This document shows, in pieces, positions 59,054-64,000 of a stretch of DNA of 64,000 bases; positions within the stretch are counted from its first letter, which is position 1, and the number at the start of each line of letters is the position of its first letter. A program made the position numbers and the translations under genes. The DNA comes from CAG-873 sp910578365. Its GTDB lineage: Bacteria > Bacteroidota > Bacteroidia > Bacteroidales > Muribaculaceae. Location: NCBI GenBank assembly GCA_951635545.1, contig OX620685.1, positions 2,480,001-2,544,000 of the forward strand, given 5' to 3'. The notes under the pieces were generated by a model. It had not been told where the DNA came from and did not search any database. It worked only from the letters and a program-made list of their open reading frames with translations.

Positions 59054-61708
59054 ATGTCACAGACTAAACACTACACCGGCCTGACAGACGCGCAGGTTGA
59101 AGACAGCCGCAACCGCAACGGCGCCAATGTACTGACACCCCCCCGGAAGCAGTCGCTGTTCTCTCGTTTCCTTGAGAAGTTCAAAGACCCTCTGATAATA
59201 ATTCTGCTCGTAGCCGGAGTGCTGTCGGTAGGTATATCGTGCTACGAATATTACGGCCTCGGCCACGACGCGGGAGTATTCTTCGAACCGGCCGGCATAT
59301 TCATGGCCATACTGCTGGCTACCGGTCTGGCTTTTGTGTTCGAACTCAAGGCCGACCGCGAGTTCGAGCTGCTCAACCGTGTCAACGACGACGAACCGGT
59401 ACAGGTGATTCGCAACGGCCATCCGGCTCAGGTACCCCGTAAAGACGTGGTGGTTGGCGATGTGGTGATAATCAACACCGGCAATGAAATACCTGCCGAC
59501 GGAAGGCTGCTTGAAGCCGTATCGCTTAATATCGACGAGTCGACACTCACCGGCGAACCGGTATGCCACAAGACCACCGACCCCGGTCAGTTCGACCCCG
59601 AGGCTACTTTCCCCTCCGACCATGCCATGCGAGGCACCAAAGTGATGGAAGGCCACGGCCTGATGGAGGTCACGGCAGTAGGCGACCATACCGAGAACGG
59701 CAAAGTATTCACGGCCGCCCAGATTGACAACAGCGTGAAAACACCGCTTAACGAGCAGCTCGACGGCCTCGGACGCCTCATCACCCGCATATCGTACGGC
59801 GTGGCCGCAGTGATAATACTGGGCCGTATGGCTATGTATCTGCTCAATACGCCGGATTTCGAGTGGATGTCGTTTCTGGCCTTTATGCTCCAGACACTGA
59901 TGGTGGCCGTGGCGCTGGTGGTGGTATCAGTACCTGAGGGACTCCCTATGGCCGTAACACTGTCGCTGGCTTACTCCATGCGACGTATGCTGCGCACAAA
60001 CAATCTGGTGCGTAAAATGCACGCCTGCGAAACTATGGGTGCCACAACCGTAATCTGTACCGACAAGACCGGTACACTTACTCAGAACCGTATGCAGGTA
60101 TACAAAGCCGACTTCTTCGGAGAACCCTCCGACAGCGTACTTTACGAGGGCATAGCTGCGAACTCGACAGCGCAGCTCGACCTTGCCGGCCCTCGACCGC
60201 AGGTGCTGGGAAATCCCACCGAGGGTGCCCTGCTGCTGTGGCTGTGCGAGCGTGGAGCCGACTATCAGAAACTGCGTGAGAACGCCGTCACCATTGAGGA
60301 ACTGCCCTTTACAACCGAACGCAAGTATATGGCCACGGTTGTGAAATCGGCCACCGGCAAGACTCTGATGTATGTGAAGGGCGCCCCCGAAATAGTGTTC
60401 GGCATGTGTGCCGACTCTGCCGGTGTAACCAAAAAAGAAATCGACGCCCGGCTGCTCGAATACCAGAACCAGGCCATGCGCACCCTGGGCTTTGCCTACT
60501 GCGAACTCAAGCCCGGTGACCCTACGATAGCCGATGGCCGTGTGGTAGCCGATAAGCTCACATTCCTGGGCATTGTGGCAATAAGCGACCCTGTAAGAGC
60601 CGATGTGCCTGCGGCAGTACACGAAGTACTCGACGCAGGAATAAACGTGAAGATAGTAACCGGCGATACCCCGGGTACGGCTAAGGAAATTGGCCGTCAG
60701 ATAGGCTTGTGGAACGATGCCGTAGACGGAGCCGACAATATAATTACCGGACCCGAATTCGACGCTCTCAGCGACGGGCAGCTCCGGCAGCGTGTCGGGG
60801 AACTCAAGATAATAGCCCGGGCACGCCCCCTTGACAAAAAGCGCCTTGTAGAAGCACTGCAGGCCGACAACGAGGTTGTGGCTGTGACCGGCGACGGCAC
60901 CAACGACGCACCCGCACTCAAAGCAGCCCAGGTAGGACTGTCGATGGGCGACGGAACCTCGGTGGCTAAAGAAGCCAGCGACATAACCATAGTCGACAAC
61001 TCATTCTCATCAATAGGCCAGGCCGTGATGTGGGGCCGCTCGCTGTATCAGAACATACAGCGCTTTATCCTATTCCAGATGACGGTAAATGTGGTTGCAT
61101 GCCTGATAGTGATGGCCGGAGCCTTCATGGGGCTGCAATCGCCGCTGACAGTAACTCAGATGCTGTGGGTGAACCTGATTATGGACACATTCGCGGCCAT
61201 GGCTCTGGCATCGCTGCCACCGTCGCGCTCGGTGATGAAAGACAAGCCCCGCAGCCGTAGTGCATTTATCGTCAGCAGGCCCATGTGGAAATCGATAGTA
61301 GGTGTAGGCGGCCTGTTCTTTGTGTTCCTGTTATGTCTGCTGTATTATCTGGAGCATGCCGACATCAGCACTCTCAGCCTTATAGGCCGCGTGCCGCTCG
61401 GGCCCGCCGACGGCCTCAGCCCCTACGAATTGTCGCTGTTCTTCACCGTATTCGTATTCCTTCAGTTCTGGAACATGTTCAACGCCCGCGCTTTCGCCAC
61501 AGGTCGCAGCGCCTTCCACTTCAAAGGAGCGGGTGGCTTTGTGCTCATAGCCCTGGCCATACTCGTGGGCCAGATACTGATAGTAACGGTTGGCGGTCCG
61601 TTCTTCAGCGTTACACCGCTTAAAATTACCGACTGGCTGATAATCATCGCCGGCACATCGCCGGTACTGTTAATAGGCGAACTTATACGCCTGTGCAGCA
61701 AAAAATAG
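59054..61708 (+). CDS. PMCA-type calcium-translocating P-type ATPase
   Basis: 884 residues with a full P2B-like layout. The N-terminal cation-ATPase motif (TGLTDAQVEDSRNRNGANVL) precedes two membrane segments and the actuator TGEPV. The ion-binding motif is PEGLP and the phosphorylation site is DKTGTLT (Asp337). Then come KGAPE, TGDTPGTA and TGDGTNDAPAL, followed by four or more C-terminal membrane segments with NLIMDTFAAMALASLPP. It should pump Ca2+ (or Mn2+) out of the cytoplasm using ATP. No autoinhibitory calmodulin-like tail is seen, as is usual in bacteria. It stands alone with its own promoter and terminator. Confidence 0.92.
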   Translation: MSQTKHYTGLTDAQVEDSRNRNGANVLTPPRKQSLFSRFLEKFKDPLIIILLVAGVLSVGISCYEYYGLGHDAGVFFEPAGIFMAILLATGLAFVFELKADREFELLNRVNDDEPVQVIRNGHPAQVPRKDVVVGDVVIINTGNEIPADGRLLEAVSLNIDESTLTGEPVCHKTTDPGQFDPEATFPSDHAMRGTKVMEGHGLMEVTAVGDHTENGKVFTAAQIDNSVKTPLNEQLDGLGRLITRISYGVAAVIILGRMAMYLLNTPDFEWMSFLAFMLQTLMVAVALVVVSVPEGLPMAVTLSLAYSMRRMLRTNNLVRKMHACETMGATTVICTDKTGTLTQNRMQVYKADFFGEPSDSVLYEGIAANSTAQLDLAGPRPQVLGNPTEGALLLWLCERGADYQKLRENAVTIEELPFTTERKYMATVVKSATGKTLMYVKGAPEIVFGMCADSAGVTKKEIDARLLEYQNQAMRTLGFAYCELKPGDPTIADGRVVADKLTFLGIVAISDPVRADVPAAVHEVLDAGINVKIVTGDTPGTAKEIGRQIGLWNDAVDGADNIITGPEFDALSDGQLRQRVGELKIIARARPLDKKRLVEALQADNEVVAVTGDGTNDAPALKAAQVGLSMGDGTSVAKEASDITIVDNSFSSIGQAVMWGRSLYQNIQRFILFQMTVNVVACLIVMAGAFMGLQSPLTVTQMLWVNLIMDTFAAMALASLPPSRSVMKDKPRSRSAFIVSRPMWKSIVGVGGLFFVFLLCLLYYLEHADISTLSLIGRVPLGPADGLSPYELSLFFTVFVFLQFWNMFNARAFATGRSAFHFKGAGGFVLIALAILVGQILIVTVGGPFFSVTPLKITDWLIIIAGTSPVLLIGELIRLCSKK

Positions 61709-61726
61709 TCTGCAACATTTCAACAC

Positions 61727-61755
61727 AGCCGCGGCGCGTATGCACAGCCGCGGCT
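61727..61755 (+). terminator. Terminator of the calcium ATPase gene
   Basis: AGCCGCGGC (61727-61735) and GCCGCGGCT (61747-61755) form a 9-bp stem; GAAATATTTT follows. Placed 18 bases after the stop. Confidence 0.65.
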
Positions 61756-61795
61756 GAAATATTTTGGAAATTCGCCGGCCTTCCCTCGCCCTTCG

Positions 61796-61883
61796 TATCT
61801 TTGTGGTATAAGGATAAGACCTTTAACCCTTATACACTATATATACCTATCCGGAGAGGGCGGGCGCAAAAGCCGGCCCTCTC
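61796..61883 (+). promoter_or_regulatory. Promoter and structured leader of the SPFH-like gene
   Basis: -7 box TATCTTTG at 61796-61803 predicts a start near 61809, giving a leader of about 118 bases. It contains GAGAGGGC (61854-61861) pairing with GCCCTCTC (61876-61883), without a T tract. The hairpin may control translation or stability. Confidence 0.5.
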
Positions 61884-61926
61884 TAATGCAAAAGAAAAAC
61901 GATAAACTGTAAACTATAAAATCATT

Positions 61927-62355
61927 ATGTACAACAACGGAAACAACCTGAATGTAGAGCCCGCCAAAGTAGCAAAAGGAATAGTGTGGGCAGTAGCCGG
62001 CATAGTGCTGGTAATAGTGTCGATGGCCTTCATACGGCCTTGGTACAACGTATGGTCGCAGGAAATGGAAGGCAAAGCCGAATTTGCCAAAGCCGAGCAG
62101 AACCGTAAAATAAAAATCGAAGAAGCAAAAGCCAACCTCGAGGCCGAGAAACTCAACGCACAGGCCGAAGTCGAAAGGGCAAAAGGAGCAGCCGAGGCAA
62201 TCCGAATCGAGAACGGCAGCATCACCCCCACCTATATACAATACCTGTGGGTGCGCCAGCAGTCGGACCTCAGCGACAAAACCGTAATCTATGTGCCCAC
62301 CGAAACCAATTTGCCCATACTCGAGTCGACACGTCCGCTGAAAATGCCCGAATAA
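61927..62355 (+). CDS. Small SPFH/prohibitin-like membrane coiled-coil protein
   Basis: 142 residues. A membrane segment (GIVWAVAGIVLVIVSMAFI, about 19-37) is followed by a charged coiled coil (MEGKAEFAKAEQNRKIKIEE … ERAKGAAEAIR). The C-terminus (YIQYLWVRQQSDLSDKTVIYVPTETNLPI) reads like the end of prohibitin/SPFH proteins. The SPFH domain itself is missing, so this is either a natural mini-form or a truncated copy. It may scaffold membrane proteins. The gene ends one base before the convergent exonuclease gene. Confidence 0.65.
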   Translation: MYNNGNNLNVEPAKVAKGIVWAVAGIVLVIVSMAFIRPWYNVWSQEMEGKAEFAKAEQNRKIKIEEAKANLEAEKLNAQAEVERAKGAAEAIRIENGSITPTYIQYLWVRQQSDLSDKTVIYVPTETNLPILESTRPLKMPE

Positions 62356-63276
62356 TCAGTGTCGGGCAAACTTGCCGGCAAGTTTCAGCAGCTTCGATTG
62401 CACGGCTCCGTCTTCGGCGGAGAAGGTATTGCTGTAAGCCTTGAACTTCTCAAGCTTGGCACGCGAAATCTTCTCCACGAAGAAGCTGCTGTCTTCGATA
62501 CGGTTCAAAAACAGCTGACTCATGAACAGCTTGGCCTCCTTGCGGCTCTCGACTTTAATCATAGCTATTATTGAACTGCTTTGGCGCGGCTTGTTCTGAT
62601 TAAATTTCACCCAATAGCCGTTTTCTTTTTGAACAATATAGCAGAAGCCGGCGCTCTGCTGCCTGTCGTATGCCTCCTTCTCCACCTTAAAGCGGTCCAT
62701 TACGGCCGGATAATACTCGTCGAGCGATGCCGCCGCCGAAGTATCAGCCTTAAACAGCAGAGAGTTGAGCGACGACAGCGACAACTCTATATCATAATCC
62801 GAGGCATGCAGCCTCGACTCGTCGGTATCAATGCCAAGTTCCTGAGCCACACTATGGTTGCTCACTCCCTTATGGTAGTCGAAACCGTGCGACAGACCGT
62901 GTAAGACCCAGAACCAGTCTTTTACCTCAATCACCTTTTTGTCGGCCGGAATAACCACACCCTCGGCAGATAGCCGGCGAAAATCATTTTCCAGTGCAAA
63001 ACCGGTAATATAGTCAGCATTATCTATAATACACTGAATCTCCTTGACACAATTGCAGAAGCGAGGCGCGTCGGCCACCATAGCCGGAGTGATACCATGC
63101 GGGATGGTGCCCCAGTCGGAAATCCTGTCAGGTTTGAATCGTTTATTATAAATAAGTTGTCCGCGGGCATCGGAGATTGAAAGTTCGAGCATATATCTGC
63201 CGTCGGCGAATTCGGCATCAAGGCATATCAGTTTCGAGGCCTCGATATTGGCCAGAAAAGGGTGAAGTTCGGTCAT
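62356..63276 (-). CDS. DEDDh 3'-5' exonuclease-like protein
   Basis: 306 residues. The RNase T/DnaQ-type exonuclease core is readable: CLDAEFADG (DxE), HGITPAMV, GFALENDFRRL (second Asp) and LHASDYDIELS (H-x4-D, the last His and Asp). Residues 1-180 form the nuclease and 180-306 an unassigned C-terminal domain. It could trim RNA or DNA 3' ends. A -7 box (TAATTTTG, minus, 63306-63299) lies 22 bases before the start. Confidence 0.75.
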   Translation of the reverse strand: MTELHPFLANIEASKLICLDAEFADGRYMLELSISDARGQLIYNKRFKPDRISDWGTIPHGITPAMVADAPRFCNCVKEIQCIIDNADYITGFALENDFRRLSAEGVVIPADKKVIEVKDWFWVLHGLSHGFDYHKGVSNHSVAQELGIDTDESRLHASDYDIELSLSSLNSLLFKADTSAAASLDEYYPAVMDRFKVEKEAYDRQQSAGFCYIVQKENGYWVKFNQNKPRQSSSIIAMIKVESRKEAKLFMSQLFLNRIEDSSFFVEKISRAKLEKFKAYSNTFSAEDGAVQSKLLKLAGKFARH

Positions 63277-63298
63277 GTCGCAATGTTGAATTTTGCTG

Positions 63299-63306
63299 CA
63301 AAATTA
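63299..63306 (-). promoter_or_regulatory. -7 box of the exonuclease gene
   Basis: TAATTTTG on the minus strand (63306-63299). The remaining stretch to 63503 holds no gene. Confidence 0.55.
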
Positions 63307-63503
63307 CAAATAATTTTGCATTCGGGCAAACGCGGGCCTTTCACACTTGCTTGTTGACTCTACAATGATTTATACGGGCTAAAGGCACGTGGATATGTTT
63401 TTTTAATGACATATGGGGAAGTGGATAAGCTTTACCTGCCTCTTTGAATCCTTTTGAGAGATAGTACTTGAATGCCCCGGTGTTGCTTCTTCGCTTTGCC
63501 CGC

Positions 63504-63558
63504 AGAACGGCGACAGCCCGTACTTAGTAATTTTACCAAGCCGGGCTGTCGCCGTTCT
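63504..63558. repeat. Long 55-base hairpin downstream of hutI
   Basis: AGAACGGCGACAGCCCG (63504-63520) and its complement (63542-63558) form a 17-bp stem. The 21 bases between contain a second stem, CTTAGTAA/TTACCAAG, with one mismatch. No T tract follows on either strand. It may end hutI transcription, protect its 3' end, or be a remnant of a palindromic mobile repeat. Confidence 0.6.
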
Positions 63559-63584
63559 CCGGGTGAGGAGCGAAAGAGCTTACA

Positions 63585-64000
63585 TCAGATAGTCTTGCCT
63601 GCTATGATTACTGATTCAATCCAGGGGGTAGTGTACTGATATGGAATCTGTGCCAGCGACTGCAGTGGACGGGTTAAAATCAGATTGGCCTTTTGTCCTG
63701 CGGCAATGCTGCCGTGGCTGTGGCTCATGCCCATGGCTGCGGCGCCGTTGATGGTAACGGCGTTGAGGGCCTCCTCGGGGGTGAGTTTCATTTTTATGCA
63801 GCCCAGAGCCCATACCATGCGCATGTCGCCCGAGGGCGACGAGCCGGGGTTGTAGTCCGATGCCAGCGCCACGGTTGCGCCGGCGTCCACAGCTTTGCGT
63901 GCGGGGCCGTAAGGCATGCCCAGGAAGAAGCTGGCGCCGGGCAGCATGGTGGCCACGGTATCGCTGCCGGCAAGAAGCGATATTTCTTCGTCGCCGATGC
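63585..64000 (-). CDS. hutI: Imidazolonepropionase, C-terminal part (runs off the window)
   Basis: About 138 codons are visible, with the upstream part beyond 64000. The text GASFFLGMPYGPARKAVDAG, ALASDYNPGSSPSGDMRMVW and TINGAAAMGMSHSHGSIAAGQ is the end of HutI, with the metal-binding Asp in SDYNPG. It opens the ring of imidazolone propionate in histidine breakdown. Other hut genes should lie beyond the edge. Confidence 0.92.
   Translation of the reverse strand, partial: IGDEEISLLAGSDTVATMLPGASFFLGMPYGPARKAVDAGATVALASDYNPGSSPSGDMRMVWALGCIKMKLTPEEALNAVTINGAAAMGMSHSHGSIAAGQKANLILTRPLQSLAQIPYQYTTPWIESVIIAGKTI

Overview
The window reads as a chromosome segment of a gut-type member of the Bacteroidales, most likely Muribaculaceae-like. 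The order is well supported and the family is inference. Supporting signs are Bacteroidota -7 boxes (TAnnTTTG) in front of many genes, lipoprotein and type IX sorting tails, a BtuG-type vitamin B12 locus, a CTnDOT-type integrative element, and gene families such as DUF1896, DUF4099, PcfJ/PcfK and phosphate-selective porin. No tRNA or rRNA gene was recognised.

Positions 1-9,350 hold an AlbA_2/ATPase-type regulator, an unknown gene, an IS3-family element with a visible A7 frameshift site, pgeF with a PAS-domain gene, a GH20 hexosaminidase lipoprotein, and an IS4-family element with clean inverted repeats and a 7-bp target duplication. Positions 9,475-21,200 hold a DEAD-box helicase, a four-gene minus-strand operon behind a cobalamin riboswitch, and a secreted acid phosphatase followed by a phosphate-selective porin. 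The operon encodes a BtuG-like propeller, a surface lipoprotein, a BspA-type LRR protein and a DUF5074 protein. Positions 21,200-33,315 hold mostly minus-strand housekeeping genes (ettA, def, ruvX, an M16 peptidase, a cyclophilin, a cytidylate kinase-like protein, RNase G with a long disordered tail, a 29-residue AURKAIP1/COX24-like protein, HU). They are followed by a DUF308 membrane protein, a His/Lys-rich lipoprotein, a dicarboxylate symporter and an AlkD-type protein.

Positions 33,346-56,689 are a decayed CTnDOT-family integrative conjugative element (ICE) bracketed by GCAAAGTTAC att cores. Its IntDOT-like integrase and small HTH genes are intact. topB is cut by an ISAs1-family element with 18-bp inverted repeats and a 10-bp target duplication. 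The N-6 methylase gene stops inside the left inverted repeat of a Recombinase-In-Trio (RIT) element. The whole mob/tra block expected in this ICE family is absent: the right flank of that RIT element is already the tail of traQ (DUF3872). A second, unrelated RIT element in opposite orientation sits 288 bp further on and splits the ICE lysozyme gene. Its left inverted repeat is read through in frame, joining the lysozyme signal peptide and N-terminus to an M23 peptidase domain carried by the element. The right part of the ICE keeps the PcfJ/PcfK/DUF3873 gene set.

Positions 56,690-64,000 return to chromosome: a membrane protein with a Cpl-7-like wall-binding repeat, a TerB-like protein, a PMCA-type calcium ATPase, a small SPFH-like coiled-coil membrane protein, a DEDDh exonuclease and the 3' part of hutI.

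The points most worth following up are the two RIT elements and the ICE deletion they imply, the lysozyme-M23 chimera, and the riboswitch-controlled B12 capture operon that lacks a btuB gene.
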